In this document: piece by piece, positions 15,188-22,801 of the stretch | Position numbering within the stretch: position 1 is the first letter of the stretch | Layout of the letters: each line of letters opens with the position of its first letter | From: Streptomyces phaeoluteigriseus | GTDB lineage: Bacteria > Actinomycetota > Actinomycetes > Streptomycetales > Streptomycetaceae | Assembly: GCF_001896135.2 (NCBI RefSeq) | Contig: NZ_MPOH02000011.1 | Coordinates: 963,050 to 1,001,798, forward strand | Length of the DNA stretch: 38,749 nucleotides | Direction: 5' to 3' | Made by a program: the position numbers and the translations under genes | The notes under the pieces: generated by a model | The model's input: only the letters and a program-made list of their open reading frames with translations | Told to the model about the DNA's origin: nothing | Databases searched by the model: none

Positions 15188-15606
15188 ACGTGCCCCTTGA
15201 TGAGATTGCCGGAGGCTGGACGGCTCTCCGGCTCGTGCGCTGGCCCTGGCTTCAATTCTGCCGGATACCACTGACAAGCGTGCCGCGCCGTTGAAACGAG
15301 GGCGTTACGCCAGGGTTCAAGCCCCTCGACGTCCAACCCCGGACGACCCTGCCACCTTCCCGGGCGGCCGCGCACCTTCGCCGGGAGCGCCGCCGGCCGC
15401 GGGGGCGCTCCCCCGGCGGCGCCGGGGACTCCCCCGGGCAGGCCCGGACTTCCCGGCGGTCGCCGGACCACGAAGGCCCCCGGCCTGCCACGTCCGGACC
15501 CCCGTCCGCGCCCCGTCGCCGCCGTATTGACAGCGCGCTGGTCCAGACCGCACCGTGATCCGCGACACGGACACGGACACCGGATTCGGCAAAGGGGCCC
15601 CCTCGG
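15188..15606. promoter_or_regulatory. Divergent control region between dmdR1 and SIS gene
   Basis: A 419-bp gap between divergent genes. The centre (about 15355-15480) is extremely GC-rich with overlapping short dyads such as GCCGCCGGCCGCGGGGGC. TTGACA at 15527-15532 is a clear -35 candidate for the SIS gene, but no strong -10 follows at the usual distance. No RNA gene or small protein gene was recognised. Confidence 0.45.
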
Positions 15607-16362
15607 ATGAGTGACCGCACGCCCGCCGCGCAGTTCTTCGACGCCGCGATCGGCCTGTTGCAGCGGGTTCGCGACGAGGAGGCGGCGGCCGTCGAGGCCG
15701 CCGGTGTCCTCCTCGCCGACACCGTCGCCTCCGGCGGACGCCTCTTCGCCTTCGGCGCGGGCCACTCCTCGCTCGCCGCGCAGGACATCGTCTACCGCGC
15801 GGGCGGCCTGGCCCTGATGAACCTGCTGGCCGTGCCGGGCGTCGTGGGCGTCGACGTCACGCCCGCCACCCTCGGCTCCGCCCTGGAGCGCGTCGACGGC
15901 CTGGCGAGCGCCGTCCTGGACACCTCGCCGGTGCGCGCGGGAGACGCCCTGGTGATCGTCTCGCTGTCGGGCCGCAACGCGCTCCCCGTGGAGATGGCCC
16001 TCAACGCGCGTGCCCTGGGCGTGAAGGTCATCGGTGTCACCTCGGTGGCGTACGCCACCGAGACGAAGTCCCGGCACGTGTCGGGGACCTTCCTCAAGGA
16101 TCACTGCGACCTGGTCCTCGACTCGAAGATCGCGGTCGGCGACGCCGAGCTGACCCTCGACACCGTCCCCGCGCCCTTCGCGCCCGCCTCCACCGTCGTC
16201 ACCGCGGCCCTCCTCCAGGCGGTCATGGCCACGGCGGCCGCCTCTCTCGCGGCACGCGGCATCGAGCCCCCGCTGCTGCGCTCCGGCAACATCGACGGCG
16301 GCCACGAGTGGAACGGCCGGATCATGGACGAGTACCGGGACCGGATCTTCTACCGGCACTGA
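15607..16362 (+). CDS. SIS-domain phosphosugar-binding protein
   Basis: A 251-residue cytosolic protein with one SIS (sugar isomerase) domain. Motifs are the GGRLFAFGAGHSSLAAQDIVYR loop, GDALVIVSLSGRNALPVEMAL (phosphosugar-binding Ser-rich loop) and GVKVIGVTSVAY. The helical N-terminal part and the C-terminus with RSGNIDGGHEWNG fit the family of single-domain SIS proteins that bind or isomerise N-acetylamino-sugar phosphates. The start ATG 15607 follows AAAGGGG about 10 bases upstream. It is convergent with the PAS gene 32 bp away. No sugar kinase or PTS gene is adjacent, so the substrate is open. Confidence 0.9.
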   Translation: MSDRTPAAQFFDAAIGLLQRVRDEEAAAVEAAGVLLADTVASGGRLFAFGAGHSSLAAQDIVYRAGGLALMNLLAVPGVVGVDVTPATLGSALERVDGLASAVLDTSPVRAGDALVIVSLSGRNALPVEMALNARALGVKVIGVTSVAYATETKSRHVSGTFLKDHCDLVLDSKIAVGDAELTLDTVPAPFAPASTVVTAALLQAVMATAAASLAARGIEPPLLRSGNIDGGHEWNGRIMDEYRDRIFYRH

Positions 16363-16394
16363 GGAACCGCACCGGGGCGAGGGTCAGGCGCGTG

Positions 16395-17860
16395 TCAGGC
16401 GTCGTCACCGCCTCCGGCGGGACCGGCTGACCCGGTGACCTCGACGAGGTCGGCCAGATCCAGGAGTGCCGCCATGCGGACGGCCACATCCTCGGCGTAC
16501 GGCGAGTCGAACCGCTCGAAGGCGGTACGGCCCACCGTGCGCAGGAACGTCACGACGCCCAGGGTTCGGCCGCGGCTGCGCAGGACCGCGCACAGCGCGT
16601 GCACGGTGTCCTCGGGCCACTGTCGCGCGCGTGCCCACTCGCGCGAGCGGTCCGGCGCCACGCTGCCCGCGGAGGCGCGCACCGAGCCGGCGCGGCCACG
16701 CACTGGAGGGCCGGGTGGCCTTCCGTGTACCCCACCGGCAGGCCCGCGTGGCCGGTGAGGACGCTGGGCCCCGGAGCGCCCGAGGGCGTGGCCGCCACCC
16801 GCACCAGCCGCGGCGGGGCGTCCGACTCCCCGTCCGCCCTCGGCGGGCCCGCGACACGGTCGATCACGGCGTGGTCGGCGAACCCGGCGAGCGCGAAGTC
16901 GAGATGGACCGTCGCCGCCTCCGCCGGGTCCTCGCACTCGGCGGCCGCCCTCGAGGCCCGGTGCAGCTGGTTCGTCCGGAACCGCAGCAGTGCCGCCTCC
17001 TGCTCGCTCTGCTTGGCCTCGGTGACGTCCTGGAACAGCCAGCCGACGCCGAGCGGCACCGGCTCCTCGGCGAGCGGCGAGGCCAGCCGCACGAACCCGC
17101 TGCGCCAGCAGCGCCGCTTCTCGCCCTCCGGGGTGCGCACGCCCACCCACATCTCGGCGGGCGCGGGCGGGGCGCCCTCGGCGAGGACGTGCGTCAGCGC
17201 GTTCTCCAGCTCCTCGACGCCGCGGGTGAGCAGGTCGCCCAGCGGGCGGCCCAGAACCGCCGTACGGCCCGTGCCGAGCGCGCGGGCCGCGTGCGCGTTG
17301 ACGACGGCGGGGCGCAGGTCGGCGTCGACGAGGACCACGCCCCAGGACGCCTCCTCGAAGAGGGCCTCGCTGAGCGCGATGGAGCGCTCCAGGTCGATCT
17401 GGGTGTGCACCTCGCTGAACGCGCAGTACAGCCCGGCGGGCTTGCCGTCGGGGCCGCGGACGGCGGCGGACTGGGTGCGCACGAGGACCCGGCCGCCGTC
17501 CTTGGTGAGCAGCGCGAACTCGTGCACCTGCCGGCCGGGCGCCCGCATGGCCGCCATCAGCCGGCCCTCGACCTCCTCGGCGTCCGCCTCGCGCACCGCC
17601 CAGCCGGCGAAGCCGGACCTGCCGACCGCCTCCGCGGCGGTCCAGCCGAGGATGCGCTCCGCCTCGCGGTTCCAGTGGGTGACGACGCCGTCGGCGTCGA
17701 AGGCGCACAGGGCCGCGTCCATCCCGTCCAGCAGCGCGGCGAGCAGATCCGAGCCGTCCGGACCCTCCGGGCCGGGCCGCTCGGGCTCGTCCGGTCCCAG
17801 TTCGTCGGTGGTCCCACTACGGCGGGAAGCACTCACCTGGACCCCCTCAGGTTCGCTCAC
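16395..17860 (-). pseudogene. PAS/GAF sensory protein, frameshifted near the C-terminus
   Basis: About 488 residues when one missing base is restored. PAS domain 1 spans residues ~40-155 (DGMDAALCAFDADGVVTHWNREAERILGW). PAS domain 2 spans ~165-285 (WGVVLVDADLRPAVVNAHAARALG... GWLFQDVTEAKQSEQE). A GAF-like domain follows. No kinase, cyclase or phosphatase output domain is present, so it is a stand-alone sensor. The frame breaks at about 16683-16706: upstream it reads GYTEGHPALQCVAA, and the continuation GSVRASAGSVAPDRSREWARA lies in another frame and runs on to 16395. Unrepaired, the protein ends at 16550 with an alien tail. GTG 17860 opens the frame. GTG 17836 has the better ribosome binding site (GAGGGGG, 5-base spacing) and may be the real start. 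Confidence 0.75.
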
Positions 17861-17980
17861 GTGCCCTCATTCAACTTGAACGTGACGCAGCCCACATATG
17901 GTTCCCGCAAGATTGCAGAGGAATCGTCGTACGCCGGTCCCGCCAGGTACGCCTCTCGGTGCCGGCCGCGCCTCGTCGAG

Positions 17981-18433
17981 CTAGGTCGCGGCCAGCCGCA
18001 GGTCGACCCAGACATCGCTCTCGCCGTCCAGCGTGTAGCGCTCCGTCTCGACGAACCCACGCGCCTCGGCGAACCGCAGACCGTCCTCGTTGACGGCCAG
18101 CACGCACGTCTCCACGGCGCGGGCGCCCAGCACGCGCGCGTGGGGGAGCCCGTGGTCGTACAGCGCGGTGCCGTGCCCGCGACGGCGGTACGGCGGCAGC
18201 ACGCGCGCGATGACGGTCGCCACCGCCTCCTCGCCCTCCGGGGGCCGCACCGTCGAGCAGCCGACGAGGACGTCTCCGACGTAGGCGTTGTCCAGGCGGT
18301 GGCGGCCGGCACGCGCGCGTGCCTCGTCGAGGGACATGGCGGCCGGGGGCACGATCGCGTTGTGGACGTGCCGCCACTGTTCGAGCATGGCCTCGCCGAC
18401 GACCGGCGCGATGCGAAGACGAAGATCGGTCAC
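17981..18433 (-). CDS. GNAT family N-acetyltransferase
   Basis: A 150-residue acetyl-CoA-dependent acyltransferase. The acetyl-CoA binding motif A is visible as ARVLPPYRRRGHGTALYDHGL (R-x-x-G-x-G type). It is preceded by the beta strand AYVGDVLVGCSTVRPPEGEEAVATVI and followed by LAVNEDGLRFAEARGFVETERYTLDGESDVWVDL, typical of the C-terminal GNAT half. The GTG start at 18433 has GGGGCG just upstream. It lies upstream of the PAS gene on the same strand, 120 bp apart. The substrate is unknown. Confidence 0.88.
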   Translation of the reverse strand: MTDLRLRIAPVVGEAMLEQWRHVHNAIVPPAAMSLDEARARAGRHRLDNAYVGDVLVGCSTVRPPEGEEAVATVIARVLPPYRRRGHGTALYDHGLPHARVLGARAVETCVLAVNEDGLRFAEARGFVETERYTLDGESDVWVDLRLAAT

Positions 18434-18523
18434 CGCCCCAGGCAATCGCGCGGCCGGGCGGGCGTCAACGGGGTTGCGGGGTCCACCGGTCTCGTGGACG
18501 AACGAACCTCTTGCGAAAAACGG

Positions 18524-18553
18524 TTGATCGGGCGGCGGAACGGTTCTTAAGGT
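18524..18553 (+). promoter_or_regulatory. Promoter for the 18.6-kb leader
   Basis: TTGATC at 18524-18529, an 18-bp spacer and TAAGGT at 18548-18553 fit a HrdB-type promoter. It lies about 33 bases ahead of the small ORF, in a locally A/T-enriched stretch. Confidence 0.5.
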
Positions 18554-18585
18554 GGCGGCACACGCGAAAGGAGGTGATCCGGTAG

Positions 18586-18624
18586 ATGTGTTATTCCCGG
18601 ACTCGTGAGGTGACTGCGGGCTAG
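18586..18624 (+). CDS. 12-codon leader ORF with perfect Shine-Dalgarno
   Basis: Encodes MCYSRTREVTAG. The sequence AAAGGAGGTGATCC (18567-18580) is fully complementary to the 3' end of 16S rRNA and lies about 5 bases before the ATG, far stronger than any other ribosome binding site in the window. The stop codon sits in the loop of a hairpin at 18616-18632 (GCGGGC/GCCCGC). Codons 6-11 lie in segment A of the alternative stems described for this leader. Ribosome movement over the ORF could therefore decide which stem forms downstream. A single Cys codon and two Arg codons (CGG, CGT) are candidate sensing codons. I do not recognise it as a named leader peptide. Confidence 0.55.
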   Translation: MCYSRTREVTAG

Positions 18625-18870
18625 CGGCCCGCCACCACACCCAGCAGTGGGTGCCGGACCAGCGTGTGCGCGACGCACGCAGCCGGCCAGTTCAACGCAG
18701 TCACCCGACCCGCGAGTCGCCGGTAAGTCCGGCCGGCCCTCCCCCGGAGGACCAGACTCGCGGGTCGTCCGCGTGTACGGACCCTTGGCGTCCGGGCCGC
18801 CCGTCCGTGGAATCTTCGGCGCGTGATGTGCGCCACTTACGGATTCATGGGCGAGGAGTACTCTGAGCGC

Positions 18871-18945
18871 ATGCTTCCGCTCGTACGACGCCGCCACGTG
18901 GACTACGTCCGCGTCACGAGCACGGGCTGTCGACGCTCCCTCTGA
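18871..18945 (+). CDS. Putative leader peptide of the HVDxxRV(T/S)xxxC type
   Basis: A 24-residue ORF with the core RRHVDYVRVTSTGC. Actinomycete short peptides with an (R/L)HVD..RV.S..C core, annotated as putative leader peptides, often precede sulfur-related genes; this is from memory of the family. It ends 123 bp before the 2OG-Fe(II) oxygenase start and lies on the same strand, so it probably regulates that gene by attenuation. The spacing to an upstream GAGGAG is long, and a weak GAG lies directly before the ATG. Confidence 0.6.
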   Translation: MLPLVRRRHVDYVRVTSTGCRRSL

Positions 18946-19068
18946 GCTGTCCGGCCCCCTTCGCGGTACAGCAGCCGCTCGCGTTCCCCCCTTCCCTGCC
19001 CACTTGGCACCCGTGCGCCCGCCCCACCCCGGCGCCCGCGCGGGACCCGTACACCTTGCGGACGCACC

Positions 19069-20097
19069 ATGACGAACACGTCGACGAACCCGTCGTACCA
19101 GCAACTGCCGATCATCGATCTCTCCGCCGCCGACCGCGGGCCCCGGGCCCGGGCGCTGTTGCACGCGCAGCTGCACAGCGCCGCGCACGACGTGGGGTTC
19201 TTCCAGCTCGTGGGGCACGGGGTGAGCGGGGCGGAGACCGCCGCGCTGACCTCCGCGACCCGGCGGTTCTTCGCCCTGCCCGAGGCCGAGCGGCTCGCGA
19301 TCGACAACGTGAACTCGCCGCACTTCAGGGGCTACACGCGGACCGGTGACGAGCGGACCGGTGGCCGGCAGGACTGGCGCGACCAGCTGGACATCGGGGC
19401 GGAGCGGCCGGCGCGGGTGCCGGGGCCCGGGGAGCCCGCCTACTGGTGGCTGGAGGGGCCCAACCAGTGGCCCGCCGGGCTGCCCGAGCTGCGGGTGGCC
19501 GCGCTGCGGTGGGTCGAGCGGCTCAGCGGTGTCGCGCAGAAGCTGCTGCACGAGCTGCTCGCCGCGATCGGAGCGCCCGCGGACTTCTACGACCCGGTGT
19601 TCGGCGAGCACGCGCATCCGCATCTGAAGCTGGTGCGCTATCCGGGGAGCGCGGGCGACGGCACCGGTCAGGGGGTGGGCGCCCACAAGGACTACGGGTT
19701 CCTGACGCTGCTGCTCCAGGACCAGGTGGGCGGACTCCAGGTGCAGCGCGAGGACGGGCGCTTCCATGACGTGCCGCCGCTGCCGGGGGCCTTCGTCGTC
19801 AACCTCGGTGAGCTGCTGGAGGTGGCGACGAACGGCTATCTGCTGGCCACCAACCACCGGGTGGTGTCGCCGCCGAGCGCGGTCGAGCGGTTCTCCGTGC
19901 CGTTCTTCTACAACCCCCGGCTGGACGCGCGCGTGGAGCCGCTGCCCTTCCCGCACGCCGGCGCCGCGCCGGGCGTCACCGACGATCCGGCCAACCCGCT
20001 GTTCGCGGAGTACGGGTTCAACGAGCTGAAGGGCAAGCTGCGGGCCCATCCGCTGGTCGCCGAGCGGCATCACGCGGAGCTGCTCAGCCCCGCGTGA
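19069..20097 (+). CDS. 2-oxoglutarate/Fe(II)-dependent oxygenase, isopenicillin N synthase family
   Basis: A 342-residue non-heme iron oxygenase. The N-terminal DIOX_N domain contains QLPIIDLSAADRG and DVGFFQLVGHGV. The catalytic jelly roll has the iron triad H206-x-D208 (GAHKDYG) and H263 (ATNHRVV), and the cosubstrate motif R274-F-S. Length and motifs fit the IPNS/flavanone-hydroxylase-like group that uses 2-oxoglutarate. Substrate unknown; no biosynthetic cluster surrounds it. It is convergent with citrate synthase. The upstream leader peptide and structured leader suggest control at the RNA level. Confidence 0.92.
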   Translation: MTNTSTNPSYQQLPIIDLSAADRGPRARALLHAQLHSAAHDVGFFQLVGHGVSGAETAALTSATRRFFALPEAERLAIDNVNSPHFRGYTRTGDERTGGRQDWRDQLDIGAERPARVPGPGEPAYWWLEGPNQWPAGLPELRVAALRWVERLSGVAQKLLHELLAAIGAPADFYDPVFGEHAHPHLKLVRYPGSAGDGTGQGVGAHKDYGFLTLLLQDQVGGLQVQREDGRFHDVPPLPGAFVVNLGELLEVATNGYLLATNHRVVSPPSAVERFSVPFFYNPRLDARVEPLPFPHAGAAPGVTDDPANPLFAEYGFNELKGKLRAHPLVAERHHAELLSPA

Positions 20098-20113
20098 CGG
20101 CCGCCGGTTCGGC

Positions 20114-21214
20114 TCAGCGCGCGATGTCGTCGAAGCCCTCGACGTCGCGCGGGCCCCGGGAGCCGGGGCCGATGTAGCGGGCGGAGGGGCGCACCAGGCG
20201 GCCGGTGCGCTTCTGTTCCAGGATGTGCGCCGACCAGCCGGCGGTGCGGGCGCACGTGAACATCGACGTGAACATGTGCGCGGGGACCTCGGCGAAGTCG
20301 AGGACGATGGCCGCCCAGAACTCCACGTTGGTCGCCAGGACGCGGTCCGGGCGGCGGGCGTGGAGTTCGGCGAGGGCCGCCTTCTCCAGGGCCTCGGCGA
20401 TCTCGAAGCGGGGTGCGCCCAGTTCGCGGGCGGTACGGCGCAGCACGCGCGCGCGGGGGTCCTCGGCGCGGTAGACGCGGTGGCCGAAGCCCATGAGGCG
20501 TTCGCCCTTGTCGAGGGCCTGCTTGACGTAGGCCTCGGCGTCGCCGGTGCGTTCGATCTCCTCGATCATGCCGAGGACACGGGAGGGGGCGCCGCCGTGC
20601 AGCGGGCCGGACATGGCTCCCACGGCGCCGGAGAGGGCGGCGGCGACGTCGGCGCCGGTGGAGGCGATGACGCGGGCCGTGAAGGTGGACGCGTTCATGC
20701 CGTGCTCGGCGGCGGACGTCCAGTAGGCGTCGACGGCGGCGACGTGCTTGGGGTCCGGCTCGCCCCGCCAGCGGATCATGAACCGCTCGACGACAGACTG
20801 GGCCTTGTCGATCTCGCTCTGCGGGACCATGGGGCGGCCCTGGCCGCGGGCGGACTGGGCGACGTACGACAGCGCCATGACGGCGGCGCGGGCGAGGTCC
20901 TCGCGGGCCTGCTCGACGTCGATGTCGAGGAGCGGCTTGAGGCCCCAGACGGGGGCGAGCATGGCGAGCGCGGACTGGACGTCGACGCGGATGTCGCCGG
21001 AGTGGACCGGGATGGGGAACGGCTCGGCGGGCGGCAGTCCGGGGTTGAAGGCTCCGTCGACGAGCAGACCCCATACGTTGCCGAAGGAGACGTGGCCGAC
21101 CAGGTCCTCGATGTCGACGCCCCGGTACCGGAGTGCGCCGCCCTCCTTGTCCGGTTCGGCGATCTCCGTCTCGAACGCGACGACTCCTTCGAGTCCGGGT
21201 ACGAAGTCGGACAT
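20114..21214 (-). CDS. Citrate synthase-like protein with Asp-to-Glu change in the active site
   Basis: A 366-residue, short (type II/archaeal-like length) citrate synthase family protein. His206 (GPLHGGAP) and His245 (GFGHRVY) are present, as is the substrate-binding His171. The third catalytic residue, normally Asp in N-V-D-F-Y, is Glu298 (NVEFW). In pig citrate synthase the equivalent substitution lowers activity. This may therefore be a second, specialised synthase (citrate or 2-methylcitrate type) instead of the main TCA enzyme. GAGGAG lies 8 bases before ATG 21214. It is divergent from pdxH across a repeat-rich 240-bp region. Confidence 0.88.
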   Translation of the reverse strand: MSDFVPGLEGVVAFETEIAEPDKEGGALRYRGVDIEDLVGHVSFGNVWGLLVDGAFNPGLPPAEPFPIPVHSGDIRVDVQSALAMLAPVWGLKPLLDIDVEQAREDLARAAVMALSYVAQSARGQGRPMVPQSEIDKAQSVVERFMIRWRGEPDPKHVAAVDAYWTSAAEHGMNASTFTARVIASTGADVAAALSGAVGAMSGPLHGGAPSRVLGMIEEIERTGDAEAYVKQALDKGERLMGFGHRVYRAEDPRARVLRRTARELGAPRFEIAEALEKAALAELHARRPDRVLATNVEFWAAIVLDFAEVPAHMFTSMFTCARTAGWSAHILEQKRTGRLVRPSARYIGPGSRGPRDVEGFDDIAR

Positions 21215-21335
21215 CAGGCGGCTCCTCGTGATGTGTGCGACAGGTGGCGCCGGTGGTTCCGCGGTCCGTGCGGGGACTCGCGGTCCTGGGCGGTCACCCC
21301 GGTGATGCCCCGTGCGGTCGGCGGTCACCCCACCG

Positions 21336-21412
21336 GGGTGGCACCAGCACCATATCCCCGAGTGCCACCTTTGGGGAGTGTCACGGCACTCAGTGCCACC
21401 TCGGGGTGGGGA
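21336..21412. promoter_or_regulatory. GTGCCAC repeats between citrate synthase and pdxH
   Basis: Several copies of a GTGCCACC motif in both orientations lie within 80 bp: GGGGTGGCACC at 21336, GAGTGCCACCT at 21359, and a palindrome GGCACTCAGTGCC at 21385-21397. AGTGCCACCTTTGGGG (21361) and AGTGCCACCTCGGGG (21392) are direct repeats 31 bp apart, about three helical turns. This suggests cooperative binding by a regulator controlling both divergent genes. Confidence 0.5.
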
Positions 21413-21453
21413 AGGCCCTGCTGCGGAGGGCTCCGGTGCGGCAAGATGACGGC

Positions 21454-22121
21454 GTGGACCACGCAGAAACCGTCTCTCCCGATCCCGCCTCCATGCGCAA
21501 GCAGTACCGGGCGGAGGGCCTCGACGAGGCCGACCTGGCCGCCAGTCCGGTGGCGCAGTTCGCGCGCTGGTTCAAGCAGGCCGCCTCGGAGGCGCACCTG
21601 TTCGAGCCGAACGCCATGGTCGTCTCCACGGCGGACGCCCGGGGACGGCCCTCGTCCCGCACGGTGCTGCTGAAGCACTTCGACGAGCAGGGCTTCGTCT
21701 TCTACACGAACTTCGACTCCCGCAAGGCCCGCGACCTCGCGGAGAATCCGCACGTCTCCCTGCTGTTCCCGTGGCATCCGATGGCTCGGCAGGTCATCGT
21801 GCGGGGTGTGGCGCGGCGCACGGGGCGGGACGAGACGGCGGCGTACTTCCGGACCCGGCCGCACGGCTCGCAGCTCGGCGCGTGGGCGAGCGTGCAGTCC
21901 GCGGTGATCGCCTCCCGCGACGACCTCGACGCCTCCTACGCCGAGCTGGCGGCCCGGTATCCGGAGGGTGAGCAGGTGCCGGTGCGCCGCACTGGGGCGG
22001 GTTCCGGGTGGCGCCGGAGTCGGTGGAGTTCTGGCAGGGCCGGGAGAACCGGTTGCACGACCGCCTGCGGTACATGGCGGAGGCGGACGGCGGCTGGCGG
22101 GTGGAGCGGCTCAGCCCCTGA
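21454..22121 (+). pseudogene. pdxH: Pyridoxamine 5'-phosphate oxidase, single-base frameshift
   Basis: An FMN-dependent oxidase making pyridoxal 5'-phosphate; 222 residues if repaired. Conserved parts are [74 protein letters not shown] and [12 protein letters not shown]. After GEQVPV the frame should continue [31 protein letters not shown]... to a stop at 22121. That sequence is present, but one base off, from about 21985. One missing C (GTGCG for GTGCCG) explains it. An essential vitamin gene broken only by one base in a GC run suggests a sequence error. GTG 21454 is the probable start; ATG 21493 is the alternative. Confidence 0.85.
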
Positions 22122-22131
22122 GGGCGGCTCA

Positions 22132-22189
22132 TCCGGTCCGTCCGGTCCGTCCGGTCCGTCCGGTCCGGCGACCGCACCGGACCGGTCGC
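22132..22189. terminator. 9-bp tandem repeats and dyad between convergent genes
   Basis: Four copies of TCCGGTCCG (22132-22167) run straight into GCGACC-N10-GGTCGC (22168-22189). The GGTCCG repeats can also pair with CGGACC inside the dyad. The element separates pdxH (plus) from the TetR gene (minus) and probably ends transcription from both sides. Confidence 0.6.
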
Positions 22190-22801
22190 TCAGCGGCCGA
22201 GGTTCTGTTCGAGCAGGGCCGCCCACTGGGTGACGACCCGGTCGCGGCGGGGGGCGTCGTCGGTGAGCAGGTTGGCGAGGCCGAGGCCGCGGGCCATGTC
22301 GAGGAGGCCCTGGACGGTTTCGCGGACGCCGGGCCCGGACTCGTCGGCGCCGAGGAGCTCGACGGCTATGCGGTGCGTCTCGCGACCGACGCGCGCCTCC
22401 AGTTCCGTGACGCGTGAGCGGAGCTGTTCCTCGTTGGAGGCGGCGACCCACAGGTGCAGGGCGGCCCGGAAGAGGGGGCCGGTGTACAGGTCGACGAGGG
22501 CGGAGACGACGGCACGCCGGTCGCCCGCCGCGCCCTGCGGGAACAGGGCGCGCAGCGCGAGGGAGCGTTCCTCGGCGACGTATTCGACGGCGGCCGTGAA
22601 GAGGTCCTCGCGGGTGGGGAAGTGGTGCTGGGCGGCGCCGCGGGAGACACCGGCCCGCTCGGCGACGACGGAGACCGTGGAACCCGCCCAGCCGTGTTCG
22701 GCGAGGCAGGCCACGGCGGCTTCCAGGAGCCGCTGCCGGGTGGCCCGGCTGCGGTCCTGCTTGGGGGCGCGGTCGCGGTCGACCGGGCTCACAACACCCA
22801 T
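22190..22801 (-). CDS. TetR family transcriptional regulator
   Basis: A 203-residue TetR-type regulator. The N-terminal HTH is at residues ~18-65 ([47 protein letters not shown]); the C-terminal ligand-binding domain is helical. It is the last gene of the minus-strand catabolic operon. Its ATG lies inside the 3' end of the enoyl-CoA hydratase gene (13-bp overlap), so the two are translationally coupled. By position it probably represses the operon, responding to an acyl-CoA or free acid. The palindrome at 32429-32450 at the operon head is the candidate binding site. Confidence 0.9.
   Translation of the reverse strand: MGVVSPVDRDRAPKQDRSRATRQRLLEAAVACLAEHGWAGSTVSVVAERAGVSRGAAQHHFPTREDLFTAAVEYVAEERSLALRALFPQGAAGDRRAVVSALVDLYTGPLFRAALHLWVAASNEEQLRSRVTELEARVGRETHRIAVELLGADESGPGVRETVQGLLDMARGLGLANLLTDDAPRRDRVVTQWAALLEQNLGR

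Larger units (their letters stand above)
18434..18870 (+). promoter_or_regulatory. Structured leader region with small ORFs
   Basis: A 437-bp divergent gap that is not empty. On the plus strand it carries a promoter-like pair (18524-18553), a perfect Shine-Dalgarno and a 12-codon ORF (18566-18624), and a chain of hairpins. Three complementary segments follow: A 18600-18618, B 18696-18718 and C 18755-18767. B and C form a perfect 13-bp stem (CGACCCGCGAGTC with GACTCGCGGGTCG). A can instead pair with B (GACTCG and GTGACTGCG with CGCAGTCAC and CGAGTC). A and C compete for B, the layout of an attenuator or riboswitch. The next units downstream are a 24-codon leader peptide and the 2OG-Fe oxygenase gene. 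Confidence 0.6.

Noticed and set aside
21385..21397. CIRCE-type heat-shock operator
   Set aside because: GGCACTCAGTGCC shares GCACTC with CIRCE, but the arms are separated by one base, not nine, and the flanking TTA is missing.
22132..22167. Possible CRISPR or coding repeat
   Set aside because: The units are 9 bp without spacers and sit between convergent stop codons; terminator or simple repeat is the better reading.
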